Of a stretch of 64,000 bases of DNA, positions 16,944-25,971 are shown one piece after another. Both the position numbers and the translations under genes were made by a program. The stretch lies in assembly GCA_963650135.1 (NCBI GenBank), contig CAVJLG010000025.1:1-64000 (forward strand), read 5' to 3'. Source of the stretch: HGM13006 sp963650135. GTDB taxonomy: Bacteria > Bacillota > Clostridia > Oscillospirales > Oscillospiraceae. Under the pieces are notes generated by a model. The model searched no databases, was not told the origin of the DNA, and worked only from the letters and a program-made list of their open reading frames with translations. Position 1 is the stretch's first letter, and each line of letters starts with the position of its first letter.

Positions 16944-18167
16944 TTAGTCCATACCGGCGTATGCGCCGTCCTTAATAACCATGCCCTTAGGCTCCTTGGA
17001 AACCTCACCGGTGGTGGACCAGGTCATGCCGGTACCGGTCAGACCGTCAAAGGTGAAGTCGCTGGAGGTGAAGGTTTCGATCATCTTGTCGCAGATGTCG
17101 GAAACGCTCATATCAGCGGTAACGCCAGCCTTCTGGCAAGCCTCATAGATTGCATAGACGCAGTCATAAGCATCGGCAGCAAACTGGTTGGGGGTATCGC
17201 CGTACTTCTCCTTATACTTGGAAACGAAGTTCTGAGTCTTCTCATCGGAAGCATCTGCGGAGAAGGGAGTCAACAGCATTACGCCCTCAGCCAGGGAAGT
17301 ATCGAAGCCCTCCAGCGTCAGAATACCATCCATGCCATCTACGCCGAAGAAGTCGGGGTCATAGCCCATATCAGCTGCCTGCTTCAGAATCAGAGAAGCG
17401 GGGGTGTAGTAGATAGGCAGGAAAATGAGGTCAGCGCCAGCGCTCTTTGCCTCACCCAGCTGGACGGAGAAGTCGTTGGCCGTGTCCTCAGTAAAGGTGG
17501 TAGCGGATACAATCTCCAGGCCCAGATTCTCAGCCTCGGCAGCAAACTTGTTGTAGATGCCGGTAGAGTAAGCGTCAGAGTTGTTGTAGATTACAGCAAT
17601 CTTGGTGCCCAGCTTCTTCTCGGAGATATACTGAGCAGATGCAGTGCCCTGGTTGGGGTCGGTGAAGCACATCTGGAATACGTTGTCCTTGCCGTCGATA
17701 ACATCGGTGGAAGAAGCGGAGGGAGTCAGCTCAAACAAATGGTCCGCATTCGTCTCGGCAGAAACCGCCACACAGGGAGTCGTGGTGGTGGTACCAACCA
17801 GCATCTGCATGCCCCAGTCCTTCAGGTTGTTGTAGGCGTTGACGGACTTCTCAGCATCGTGCTCATCGTCTTCCCACTTGATCTCGAACTGGATGCCGCC
17901 CAGAGCGTTAATCTCCTCAACAGCCAGCTCAGAGCCGTACTTGGTTGCATTACCATAAATTGCAGCGCCGCCAGTCAGGGGGCCAATGCCGCCCAGCTTG
18001 ATGGCTGCGCCGTTAGAAGTGCCGGTTGCGTTTTCAGCGGTGCTGGCGGCAGGCTCGGAGCCGGTAGCCTCAGCTGCGCTGCTGGAAGTGCTGCTACCAC
18101 ATGCAGTCATGCTCATGACCATTGCCAGAGACAGGACCAGAGCAGCACCCTTCTTGAATTTCTTCAT
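16944..18167 (-). CDS. livJ: Branched-chain amino acid ABC transporter substrate-binding lipoprotein
   Basis: A 407-residue lipoprotein with a signal peptide ending in MSMTACGSS (lipid-anchored Cys), a Ser/Ala/Thr-rich linker to about residue 50, and a periplasmic-binding fold of type I (IKLGGIGPLTGGAAIYG, then AVEEINALGG). It should sit outside the membrane and deliver ligand to LivH/LivM. The ATG at 18167 follows GGAGG by eight bases. The specificity could be Leu/Ile/Val or another amino acid or amide. Confidence 0.92.
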   Translation of the reverse strand: MKKFKKGAALVLSLAMVMSMTACGSSTSSSAAEATGSEPAASTAENATGTSNGAAIKLGGIGPLTGGAAIYGNATKYGSELAVEEINALGGIQFEIKWEDDEHDAEKSVNAYNNLKDWGMQMLVGTTTTTPCVAVSAETNADHLFELTPSASSTDVIDGKDNVFQMCFTDPNQGTASAQYISEKKLGTKIAVIYNNSDAYSTGIYNKFAAEAENLGLEIVSATTFTEDTANDFSVQLGEAKSAGADLIFLPIYYTPASLILKQAADMGYDPDFFGVDGMDGILTLEGFDTSLAEGVMLLTPFSADASDEKTQNFVSKYKEKYGDTPNQFAADAYDCVYAIYEACQKAGVTADMSVSDICDKMIETFTSSDFTFDGLTGTGMTWSTTGEVSKEPKGMVIKDGAYAGMD

Positions 18168-18190
18168 TGTTGGTTCCTCCAATCATGTGT

Positions 18191-18255
18191 TGTAATGACG
18201 TCTGTGTCATTTACAATTCGTTAATACTTTACCACACTACATCCCAGTTCGTCAA
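18191..18255 (-). promoter_or_regulatory. liv operon promoter and leader inverted repeat
   Basis: On the minus strand TTGACG (18250-18255), an 18-base spacer and TAAAGT (18226-18231). Between the likely transcript start and the livJ ribosome site is an imperfect inverted repeat, TGTAATGAC against GTCATTTACA (18191-18215, one bulged base), which could be an operator or a leader hairpin. No T-box was seen. Confidence 0.6.
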
Positions 18256-18351
18256 GCAGCGTACCGGGACCATTTTGCACCGAATTTTCATGCATTTTTC
18301 CTGAACTTTTGTATGTTTTATACTGTTCCCCCTGCAAATGAATCACGGGCT

Positions 18352-18894
18352 TCATTTTTCGGATTTTTTGCAGAATTCCATTGCTTTTTTTGCGAGAATT
18401 GCCCCCAAAAATCCGCACAGGAACCCGACTGCAACCCCGGCCAGCACGTCGGTGGGATAGTGGACATAGAGATACAGTCGGCTCAGCGCAATCAGAATAG
18501 CCAGCACCAGCGCCGGAATCCATCCCCGGCACTTGGAAAACAGCAGCGCTGCCGCCGCCGCAAAGGAAGCCGCCGTATGCCCCGACGGGAAGGAGAAATC
18601 CGTGGGCGCTTTCACCAGCAGCGTCAGTTCCGGTCGGAAGGTAAAGGGTCTGGGCCGCGCAATCAGGGGCTTGAGCATCAAATTGCACAGCACCAGGTCC
18701 AGCACCAGGGAAATCGCCACCGCAACGCCCCAATGCCTGGTCTTTTTCCGGGCCAACAGCACCACCGCCAGCAGAATCCAAATCCATCCTGCCTCGCCCA
18801 GCATCGTAATCGCCGGAACAACATGGTCCAGAATGCCGCAGCGCAAATGCGCCTGTATCCAATCCAAAATTGAAAGATCCATCTGGGTAATCAC
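18352..18894 (-). CDS. PAP2-family phosphatase (second of a tandem pair)
   Basis: A 180-residue integral membrane acid phosphatase with the three PAP2 motifs: KPLIARPRP, FPSGHTA and SRLYLYVHYPTD with the nucleophile-assisting histidines. Such enzymes dephosphorylate phosphatidic acid, undecaprenyl pyrophosphate or related lipids at the outer membrane face. The start used is GTG with AAAGG eleven bases upstream; an ATG four codons later is possible. It follows another PAP2 gene by 21 bases. Confidence 0.85.
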   Translation of the reverse strand: MITQMDLSILDWIQAHLRCGILDHVVPAITMLGEAGWIWILLAVVLLARKKTRHWGVAVAISLVLDLVLCNLMLKPLIARPRPFTFRPELTLLVKAPTDFSFPSGHTAASFAAAAALLFSKCRGWIPALVLAILIALSRLYLYVHYPTDVLAGVAVGFLCGFLGAILAKKAMEFCKKSEK

Positions 18895-18915
18895 CGCGTC
18901 ACAACCTTTCTCATG

Positions 18916-19407
18916 TCAAATCAAAAAGCCCAGTAGGCCCACCGCTGCCCCCAGCAGCCAGCCCACAAAAACATCCTTCATATAATGTACCCCTGCCAAT
19001 ACCCGGGACAGGGCAATCAGTAAGCTGATCACCAATAGCACCCAACCCAGCGCAGAAATTGTAAACAGCGCCGTGACCGCAATCACTGCACCGCAGGCGG
19101 CATGGCGGGATGGAAACGACTTTCCCTTTGTGTCCTTGGGGGTAATCGCAGGGATTCCCATGGCCTCATAGGGGCGCGGCGCATTGATGCCCGCCCGCAG
19201 TACCGTAACCAGTAGAAATCCAACCGCCGGAACCAGAACGCCCTGGAGCAAATCTGCCCGCTGGCACACCGCAAGATATACAATCACCAATGGATACGCT
19301 GCATAGACAATTCCCGGCAGAAGCTTCACGCCCCCGACCACAGCCCGGTGCATCGTGGGATGCTCCATCACCCAATCGTGTAAATGCTGATAAAATTCTT
19401 TTTTCAC
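18916..19407 (-). CDS. PAP2-family phosphatase (first of a tandem pair)
   Basis: A membrane phosphatase of about 163 residues with APRPYE, KSFPSRHAA and SRVLAGVHYMKD as motifs C1-C3; Arg replaces Gly in the usual PSGH (PSRH), which is common in BcrC-like members. The GTG at 19407 has GGGGG seven bases before it; the ATG eleven codons upstream has no ribosome site and would place the next gene's -35 box inside this gene. The shared role with the second copy may be recycling of undecaprenyl carrier or lipid turnover. Confidence 0.82.
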   Translation of the reverse strand: MKKEFYQHLHDWVMEHPTMHRAVVGGVKLLPGIVYAAYPLVIVYLAVCQRADLLQGVLVPAVGFLLVTVLRAGINAPRPYEAMGIPAITPKDTKGKSFPSRHAACGAVIAVTALFTISALGWVLLVISLLIALSRVLAGVHYMKDVFVGWLLGAAVGLLGFLI

Positions 19408-19420
19408 CCTGGTTCCCCCA

Positions 19421-19449
19421 TTGACAGTATTCGCTTTCATATGTTATGT
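19421..19449 (+). promoter_or_regulatory. promoter of the thioesterase gene
   Basis: TTGACA, a 17-base spacer and TTATGT, placing the transcript start about 25 bases before the thioesterase ATG. Confidence 0.55.
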
Positions 19450-19481
19450 TTTTTCTATCTAATGTGAAAGAAGGTCCGGCT

Positions 19482-19931
19482 ATGATCGAATCCCCCATCT
19501 CCACCGAGCAGTGGCTGCGGCAGGAGCTTGACTTCATCAATACCACCATGTCCCACACCCTCAACGGTCAGTTAAAGGCTGCCTTTGTCTCCTGCAACGA
19601 CGAAACCCAGGAGCTAACCCTGGAATTTCCGCTGGGGGGCTGGCAGGTCAACGGCCTGGGCACGCTCCACGGCGGCATGGCCTATACGATGATGGACCTG
19701 GCCATGAGCATTGCCGTCTATTGCTTCTCCCGGGAAACCATTCCGCCCACGGTTTCCATGACCGTCAACTACCAGCGGCCCATTCCCATGGACCACTCCG
19801 TCTTGATTCACACTCGGCTTACCTCTCTGGGCCGCCGAAATGCCACAGCCTACTGCGAGGCAATCATCCCCAGCTCCGGCAAAATAGCCTGCACCGCCAT
19901 CGGTACATACGCGGTTATCCAAAAGAGCTGA
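19482..19931 (+). CDS. PaaI-type hotdog thioesterase
   Basis: A 149-residue single hotdog domain. The central GLGTLHGGMAYTMMDLAM is the PaaI/DUF4442-type motif with the His-Gly-Gly turn before the long helix. Such enzymes hydrolyse acyl-CoA or aryl-CoA thioesters. The ATG at 19482 follows GAAGG; twelve further in-frame codons upstream lack a ribosome site. It is monocistronic with its own promoter and terminator. Confidence 0.83.
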   Translation: MIESPISTEQWLRQELDFINTTMSHTLNGQLKAAFVSCNDETQELTLEFPLGGWQVNGLGTLHGGMAYTMMDLAMSIAVYCFSRETIPPTVSMTVNYQRPIPMDHSVLIHTRLTSLGRRNATAYCEAIIPSSGKIACTAIGTYAVIQKS

Positions 19932-19944
19932 TTCTCATAATTTA

Positions 19945-19978
19945 CGGCTGCTGCACAGGATTGCAGCAGCCGCTTTTT
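19945..19978 (+). terminator. terminator of the thioesterase gene
   Basis: An 11-base perfect stem (CGGCTGCTGCA and complement, loop of six) followed by CTTTTT on the plus strand. The convergent dnaC-like gene may also end here, though with a weaker T tract. Confidence 0.85.
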
Positions 19979-19979
19979 G

Positions 19980-20969
19980 TTATCCCTGCGCCTTTTGCAG
20001 GCGAATATCCTGGCCGATAAACACCAGAGAAATATACTCGCCCATAAGGCGGGATGCGATCTGCGGCGTATACCGCCGGGACAGCTCGCCCAAAGTCAGG
20101 TTGGTGGAGATAATTGTGGGCTTATTCGCCAAAATCCGTCCGTTGATGATACTGTACAGGGCCGGAGAAATAAAGCTGGTGGGCATTTCAGTGCCCAGAT
20201 CGTCCAGAATCAGCAGGTCGCACTCCATAATCCGCTGGGCCATGCGCTTTTCCTCTTGGTCGGCATTTCCAAACTTCTGCTTTTCCAGGCAGGAGAACAC
20301 ATGGATTGCCGTGTCATATACCACCGAATAGCCCATCGACACCACCTGCCGGGCAATGCACGCCGACAGGAAGGTTTTCCCCAGCCCGGTACCGCCGTTC
20401 ATCAGCAGGCTTCTGGAGTGGAGCGAGAACTTTCTGGCATAGTTGACGCAGGTTTCATAGACCATCTCCATCTGCTCTCTGGGACTGATGCCCAGAGTGT
20501 GGTCGGGGATGGTATTGTAATAGTCCAGGGCAAAATCGTCAAAGCTGCTGAGATTGGTGGAAAGCAGGCTGGTCAGCGTCTTTTTCTGTTCCTCCTGGCA
20601 AAACTTCTCCAGGCAGCTGCACATTCTCTCCCCCACATAGCCGGTGTCGCTGCAAATCCGGCACATGGGCCCGTCGGTTAAATAGTGCTCTCCATAGCCG
20701 CTGCGCCGCAGAATATCCCGGCGCTCCTGTTGAAGATGCAGGTTCTCCCGGCGCAGCAGTTCCACCGCCTCACGGGGATCCTGGCCGTTGCGAAACGTCT
20801 CCGCCATAAACTCCGCCATGGTTCGGCGCAGCTGCTGATCGATTTCCTGCACCCGGGGGTATTCCCGATAGATCCGCTCCCGGCGCTCCCGCTGGGTCCG
20901 CTGGAACTGGTCCACCGCCTCTTGATAGCGCTTTTTCGCCCGCACCAGCACTTCTTTTTCATAGCCCAT
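19980..20969 (-). CDS. DnaC/DnaI-like helicase-loader ATPase
   Basis: A 329-residue AAA+ ATPase. A long charged N-terminal coiled part (1-100) is followed by a small zinc-type cluster, CRICSDTGYVGERMCSC, then Walker A GGTGLGKTF and Walker B CDLLILDDLGTE. This arrangement matches DnaC/DnaI-like loaders that place the replicative helicase, and IstB-type proteins; the neighbouring DnaD argues for the loader. It is last in the seven-gene leftward operon, four bases after dnaD. Confidence 0.85.
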   Translation of the reverse strand: MGYEKEVLVRAKKRYQEAVDQFQRTQRERRERIYREYPRVQEIDQQLRRTMAEFMAETFRNGQDPREAVELLRRENLHLQQERRDILRRSGYGEHYLTDGPMCRICSDTGYVGERMCSCLEKFCQEEQKKTLTSLLSTNLSSFDDFALDYYNTIPDHTLGISPREQMEMVYETCVNYARKFSLHSRSLLMNGGTGLGKTFLSACIARQVVSMGYSVVYDTAIHVFSCLEKQKFGNADQEEKRMAQRIMECDLLILDDLGTEMPTSFISPALYSIINGRILANKPTIISTNLTLGELSRRYTPQIASRLMGEYISLVFIGQDIRLQKAQG

Positions 20970-20973
20970 GGGA

Positions 20974-21897
20974 TCACTCCTTCAAACTCTCGCGGAACCG
21001 CTGCAAATTGCTGACTGCGGCCTTTTCTCCGGCGCCGGGGGTAAATCCGCCCGGACTCTGTGCCGCCTGTGCCTGGGGCTTTCGTTCCTCCGCAGATACC
21101 TGCCGCCCGGAATGGAGATTTTTCTCATGCCAGTTCAGCAGGATCTTGTTCATGTATCGCCAGGCCAGCTTTCCGGTAGCCAAAACCGTCTTTTCATAGG
21201 CCTGCCGAATGGCATCCACATCAAAGCCCATGTTCAGCCAGGCATGTATGTACTCTCGCTCCGAATCCACCAGCGCCCGGTCCAGGCCCATGGCTTTCTT
21301 CACTTGGCTCTCTGGGGCCAGCATCTCCAGGCCGTGGCTGATATACGCCGACGCCTGCTCTAGAGTCTGGATGCCGTTGTTGGCCCACTGATAGCATTCC
21401 TTTTCCAGCATCCGCATGGACATGGTTCGGTTCCGCCCGCTCGACTTATTGGCATACTCCAGCTTTTGGAGGCAGTAAGTCAGGGCCATGCTGATTACCT
21501 CCGGCGGCAGCTTTAAATAATCCCGGAAGGAGAGCAGAGTCTTTAGCTCCTCCGTGTTCAGGATTCTGCCCATCCGGCGGCTGACTTCCCCTTGCAGCAG
21601 CTGGAAGCTGGGGTCCCGGGCCGAAAATGCCGAAACCTCTTCGCCGGTATAGATCGGCGCCTGCTGCGGGTCAAACCGCTGCTTCGGCACCACCGCATCC
21701 ATCAGCCCCAGCCGCTTGAGCAGACTTTCCGCCCAGCCCAGATTCTGTACGGGCATGTTGAGCTGCTGCTCTGCCTGCTTCAGGGTAACGTCCCCGGTAG
21801 ACTTTATATAGAGATATACCAGCGCTGCATCTCCGCTTCCGGCGGCCATCAGCTTCCCCAGCTCCTCGGGAGTCAGGGTGATATAGTCCAGTGTCAA
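20974..21897 (-). CDS. dnaD: DnaD-domain replication initiation protein
   Basis: A 307-residue protein with an N-terminal winged-helix-like region and two stretches typical of DnaD/DnaB-like proteins (TEELKTLLSFRDYLKLPPEVISMAL cut here as about 115-140, and ALVDSEREYIHAWLNMGFDVDAI-type segment near 210-235 with the YIHAWLNMGF core). These proteins remodel oriC DNA and help load the helicase. The start is TTG eight bases after GGAGG. It sits between PBP2 and the DnaC-like gene. Confidence 0.86.
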   Translation of the reverse strand: MTLDYITLTPEELGKLMAAGSGDAALVYLYIKSTGDVTLKQAEQQLNMPVQNLGWAESLLKRLGLMDAVVPKQRFDPQQAPIYTGEEVSAFSARDPSFQLLQGEVSRRMGRILNTEELKTLLSFRDYLKLPPEVISMALTYCLQKLEYANKSSGRNRTMSMRMLEKECYQWANNGIQTLEQASAYISHGLEMLAPESQVKKAMGLDRALVDSEREYIHAWLNMGFDVDAIRQAYEKTVLATGKLAWRYMNKILLNWHEKNLHSGRQVSAEERKPQAQAAQSPGGFTPGAGEKAAVSNLQRFRESLKE

Positions 21898-21912
21898 ATC
21901 AACTTCCTCCTG

Positions 21913-24009
21913 TCAATCCACCAACAGCGCGTTTTCGGACTCAACCTCCTGAGCCTGGTCCTGGCGCTCGAAATAGTATTTCAGAATGTCCTTTGCCACC
22001 TGGGAGAAGAAGCCGCCGGTATCACCATGCTCTACATACACCGCAATGGCAATCTGCGGATTCTCCGCCGGCGCCCAGCAGACGAACGAGGCGTTATCCG
22101 AGCCGCCGTTACCGTGCTGTGCAGTACCGGTTTTACAGGCGACGGAATAGTCCAGATCGTCAAAATAGCCCTGGGCGGTACCGTCGGTGGCGCACTCCAC
22201 CATGCCCTCCTGAATGACCTGATATTCCTCCTGGCTCATCAGGCCCGTTGCCGCCGGTGCAAACTGATTTGCTTCCACCAGCGTATCAAAATCAGAGGAT
22301 ACTGCCCGGCGCAGGAAGGTCGCATTATAAAGCGTTCCGCCGGTAGACAGCGCTGCCACATAGCGGCACAGCTGAATGGGCGTTGCCGTGGTGATAGACT
22401 GACCGATGGAGGCCATCAACGTATCCGCCTTATACCATTCCTGGTCAATTTCCGTATCATACAGCGCCTCTTTATTGGCGCGAGAGGCCAAAACGCCCTT
22501 ACTGTCCGGGATTTCAGAGCCGGTGGACTGTCCAAAGCCGAAATCCTCGCCCACTGCGTCAATCTCATCAATATCCAGCATATCACCCACGGTATAGAAA
22601 TAGACGTTGCAGGAGTTGGCAATGGCCCCTCGCATATCCAAAAGTCCGTGACCGCCGCCCACGCCTTCTGTGTAAATCCAGCACTTACCGGTAAAGCCGT
22701 CGGCGGAATACTTGGTGTAGAGTCCGGTATCGTCCACCGAGAAATTGGCAGAAACACCATGGCGCAGCGCCGCCAGAGACGTAACCATCTTAAAGGTAGA
22801 GCCCGGCGCCAGCGGATATTGAAGGGCACGGTTGGCCAGCGGCTCACCGTCTGCCGTCAGCAGTTCGTTATACATGGTTGCATAGTCCTTGGGGTCATAA
22901 GTGGGATAGTTGGCCGCACAAAGCACCTCGCCGGTGTTTACGTCCATTGCCACCACTGCACCGGACTTGGCGTCCGCGCCGTGCTTTGCAATGTCCTCGC
23001 TGCCGTTCTCCTCCCTGCCCTGGGCCGCCATCGCCTGAATATACTTGGCCAGAGAATTCTCCGCAACCTCCTGCATGCCAATGTCGATGGTGGTCACAAC
23101 GTTGTTGCCGCTCTTCGGTTCAACCTTCCAGTATTCATCCACCACCGTGCCGTCTGAGGTAACCGTAATCACCTTCTGTCCGTCGGTGCCATGGAGATAC
23201 TCCTCAAAGGCATATTCCATACCGTCCTTGCCTACGGTGGCGTTCATACTGTAGTCCTTCGCTTTATAGGTGCTCTCATATTCCTCGGCATCCATCAGGC
23301 CCACATGGCCCAAAATCTGCGCCGCAAAGCTGGTGTTAAATTCCCGGACGGTGGTGGTAACTACGTCCATGCCCGGAATACCCAGCGCTTTGAGGATGGC
23401 CAGCTGCTCTGCCGAAATGTCCTTCACCGGGGTATAGGTGCTGCTGTTGGCATAGGTGGGCAAATCCAGCTCATAGCGCAGTCCCATAATCAGCCGCGCC
23501 TCCGTTTCCGTATATTCATCGGAAATATGGTATGCCGTCTTCAGCTTTTTTGCCAGGTTTTCTGCCGTCATATCCGCATCCCAGCCCCGCTCCAGCAGGA
23601 AGCTTCGATAATAATACCGCTCCGTAGAGGAAAGCTCATCGGTGGTATAGACATACGGCGTCGTCATGGATAGAGGAAGGCTTTCCTCATATTCAATGCC
23701 GTTTTTGATACAGGTCTGCGCCAACTGGAGCAAATACTCGTTGGGATCGTCCGTATTAAACAGCACAAAGCTCTGCAGCGTTACATTGTAGGTTGCGCGG
23801 TTGCTGACCAATACATTGCCGTGGCGGTCCAGGATTTCTCCCCGCGCCGCAGATACATACTGGATATAAGAGGTGGTATCCGAGCTGCCGTAAGACGTTT
23901 CCTCCTTCTGGGTCATCTGAACGGAAAACAGCCGAATGGCATAAATCGCCGCCACCAGGAAAATCAAAAAAACTACAATACCGTTGCGAAAGCGATAGGT
24001 TCTATCCAT
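21913..24009 (-). CDS. mrdA: Penicillin-binding protein 2 (elongasome transpeptidase)
   Basis: A 698-residue class B PBP with one N-terminal membrane anchor (about 10-30), the dimerisation domain after ARGEILDRHG, and the transpeptidase domain: SxxK in APGSTFKM near residue 402, SxN-type ANSCN around 465, and KTG in ACKTGTAQHG near 624. It cross-links peptidoglycan during side-wall growth with MreC and MreD, encoded just upstream. The ATG at 24009 follows GGAGGATTCC; upstream in-frame codons overlap mreD. Confidence 0.93.
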   Translation of the reverse strand: MDRTYRFRNGIVVFLIFLVAAIYAIRLFSVQMTQKEETSYGSSDTTSYIQYVSAARGEILDRHGNVLVSNRATYNVTLQSFVLFNTDDPNEYLLQLAQTCIKNGIEYEESLPLSMTTPYVYTTDELSSTERYYYRSFLLERGWDADMTAENLAKKLKTAYHISDEYTETEARLIMGLRYELDLPTYANSSTYTPVKDISAEQLAILKALGIPGMDVVTTTVREFNTSFAAQILGHVGLMDAEEYESTYKAKDYSMNATVGKDGMEYAFEEYLHGTDGQKVITVTSDGTVVDEYWKVEPKSGNNVVTTIDIGMQEVAENSLAKYIQAMAAQGREENGSEDIAKHGADAKSGAVVAMDVNTGEVLCAANYPTYDPKDYATMYNELLTADGEPLANRALQYPLAPGSTFKMVTSLAALRHGVSANFSVDDTGLYTKYSADGFTGKCWIYTEGVGGGHGLLDMRGAIANSCNVYFYTVGDMLDIDEIDAVGEDFGFGQSTGSEIPDSKGVLASRANKEALYDTEIDQEWYKADTLMASIGQSITTATPIQLCRYVAALSTGGTLYNATFLRRAVSSDFDTLVEANQFAPAATGLMSQEEYQVIQEGMVECATDGTAQGYFDDLDYSVACKTGTAQHGNGGSDNASFVCWAPAENPQIAIAVYVEHGDTGGFFSQVAKDILKYYFERQDQAQEVESENALLVD

Positions 24010-24514
24010 GGAATCCTCCAATCCGGGAAATATAATGGGTAACCGGGTAAAATACCACGCAGAAAACAACCGACAACAGGCACTCCGGAACCAAATCCGT
24101 AATCAAAACCGACGCAGGCAGTGTTCCGTGGGAGATCAGCGCCACCACATAGACCCCTTCGGTCAGCAGCAGCGCGGGAATGCTCATGCAGAAAATCGTC
24201 TTCCACCCCTGGAGCAAAAAGCGCTGGGCAAGCAGCCCCGCCAGGAAGCCCACCAGGGTCACCGCAAAAATATGCCACGCCCCCATCAGGCTCAGCGGCC
24301 CGCTCCAGGCCCAAAGGCATCCGCCCGCCAGGCCGAAGATGCAGCCCTTTTCCGCGCCCTCCCACAGGCCAATGCAGATGGCTGCAATGGGGGTTACACA
24401 GGGATGGTAGCGAAGGTTCATGGCGCTGAACACCGCTTCATCCAGCAGCATTGCGGCAAAAAGCACCACAACATACAGCGCCATTTTCATGCGAAACCGC
24501 ATTTTACTGGACAT
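24002..24514 (-). CDS. mreD: Rod shape-determining membrane protein MreD
   Basis: A 170-residue, very hydrophobic protein with about five membrane segments, short and poorly conserved as MreD usually is; position between mreC and PBP2 supports the call. It overlaps the PBP2 start by eight bases and follows mreC by 17. AAGGAAGG precedes the ATG. Confidence 0.82.
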   Translation of the reverse strand: MSSKMRFRMKMALYVVVLFAAMLLDEAVFSAMNLRYHPCVTPIAAICIGLWEGAEKGCIFGLAGGCLWAWSGPLSLMGAWHIFAVTLVGFLAGLLAQRFLLQGWKTIFCMSIPALLLTEGVYVVALISHGTLPASVLITDLVPECLLSVVFCVVFYPVTHYISRIGGFHG

Positions 24515-24531
24515 AAGCGCCTTCCTTTCCG

Positions 24532-25374
24532 TCAGTCCTTAATATCATAGGATTTAATCACAAACACCTGCTCCACCTTGTCGATATCTACAGTCGGAGA
24601 GATGACCGCGTATTTTGCCACATTGGTTTCGTCGTCGCCCACGTCCGTGACGCTGCCAATCACCAATCCGGGGGGATAGATATCGCCGTCGCCGGAGGTC
24701 AGCAGCTGGTCGGAGTTTCGAATGGTCGCCGAGGAGCTCAAATAGCTGGCCCGCAGCTTTCCTTCCTTCATCAGGGTAAAATCGCCCTGGGCAATACAGT
24801 TATATCCGCTGCCGAAGATATAGGCACCGATTTCCGAGCTGGTATCCAGGATCGTGGTTACCGTGGCCCAGTTGGTGCCCACCTCAGTGAGGATGCCCAC
24901 CACCTGTCCGCTCTCTGTAATGGCGCACATGCCGGTTTCCAGTCCCACAGAGCTGCCCTGAGAAATGGTAATGGTGCTGCCATAGCCGCTGCCGCCCCAG
25001 GATACCACATTTGCCATCTCCAGCTCATAATCCGTGTGCTTTTCCGTGAAATTTTGCAGCTGTCTCAGCCGCTCGTTCTCGTTTTTATAGGTCTGCGCGT
25101 CCCGGATGTCCTGGTTCATGTTGGCAAGCTCTTCTTGCAGCTGCTCGTTCTCCGCCTGAAGCATTTCATAGCCAAACAGATAGTCATACAGCCGCTCAGC
25201 CCTGTCCACCAGCAGCGTAACGCCGTTTTTCACCGGATTAACCACAATGGATATCACGTTATTCATTACCCCAGCCTTTCCCGGCCAGAGAAATATGCTG
25301 CCGACGGTAATCAGCGCCGCCAATGCCGCCAGTACCAGCACCACGCGCACCCGGGTGGTGAAGTATTTCTTCAT
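24532..25374 (-). CDS. mreC: Rod shape-determining protein MreC
   Basis: A 280-residue protein with one N-terminal membrane segment (about 10-30), a coiled coil (about 70-115, rich in Glu/Leu/Asn) and the beta-rich MreC domain with GSSVGLETGMCAI and the SYGS-type GGSGYGSTITISQG motif. It links PBP2 to the MreB filament outside the membrane. mreB is not in the window. Overlaps the maf stop by four bases. Confidence 0.92.
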   Translation of the reverse strand: MKKYFTTRVRVVLVLAALAALITVGSIFLWPGKAGVMNNVISIVVNPVKNGVTLLVDRAERLYDYLFGYEMLQAENEQLQEELANMNQDIRDAQTYKNENERLRQLQNFTEKHTDYELEMANVVSWGGSGYGSTITISQGSSVGLETGMCAITESGQVVGILTEVGTNWATVTTILDTSSEIGAYIFGSGYNCIAQGDFTLMKEGKLRASYLSSSATIRNSDQLLTSGDGDIYPPGLVIGSVTDVGDDETNVAKYAVISPTVDIDKVEQVFVIKSYDIKD

Positions 25375-25952
25375 GCCTCAGCCCCCAACACGGGAATTCC
25401 TGCCCGCCGGAGCATCAGCCCCACCTGGCACACGGGAAGCCCCATGACGTTATAATAGTCTCCGTCAATTTTCTCGATAAAGATGGCGGCATAGCCCTGA
25501 ATGCCATAGGCCCCTGCCTTGTCCATAGGCTCGCCGGTGGCAACATACCAGTCGATCTCCGCCTGGGACATCTCCCGGAATACCACTTGCGTCTCTTCAC
25601 AGTGGGTTTCGGTGCCCTTGGGTCCCATAACCGTTACGCCGGTGAGCACCCGATGGCTTCTGCCGCTGAGGGCCCGAAGCATCTCCACCGCCGCCTCCTT
25701 GCTATGGGGCTTGCCGAGAATTTTCCCGTCCAGCTCCACCACGGTATCCGCCGAAAGCACCACCGCTTCTTCAGGATGATTGGCTGCCACCGCCTTTGCC
25801 TTGCCCAGAGAAAGGTGCACCACCTCTTGCTGGGGCGTCAGGCCGGGCTCCAGAATCTCGTCAGTATTGGAGGGCTCCACCTGAAAGGTCAGCCCCATTT
25901 TCTCCAGCAGCTCTGCCCGCCGGGGAGAGCCGGATGCTAAAATCAGTTTCAT
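25371..25952 (-). CDS. maf: Maf-family nucleoside triphosphate pyrophosphatase
   Basis: A 193-residue house-cleaning enzyme hydrolysing non-canonical or m5U/m7G-type nucleotides to monophosphates. The N-terminal LILASGSPRRAELL is the phosphate-binding signature, and VVLSADTVVELDGKILGKP carries the catalytic Asp. It is found next to mreBCD in many Firmicutes, as here. GGAGG lies nine bases before the ATG. Confidence 0.93.
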   Translation of the reverse strand: MKLILASGSPRRAELLEKMGLTFQVEPSNTDEILEPGLTPQQEVVHLSLGKAKAVAANHPEEAVVLSADTVVELDGKILGKPHSKEAAVEMLRALSGRSHRVLTGVTVMGPKGTETHCEETQVVFREMSQAEIDWYVATGEPMDKAGAYGIQGYAAIFIEKIDGDYYNVMGLPVCQVGLMLRRAGIPVLGAEA

Positions 25953-25971
25953 TTGGAATTCCTCCGTTTTC

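Noticed and set aside
18168..18260. T-box riboswitch before the liv operon
   Set aside because: The leader is too short and lacks the T-box core and a terminator.
21592..23157. 521-codon plus-strand frame opposite PBP2 and dnaD
   Set aside because: Shadow frame; His/Arg/Gly-rich composition and no start signals.
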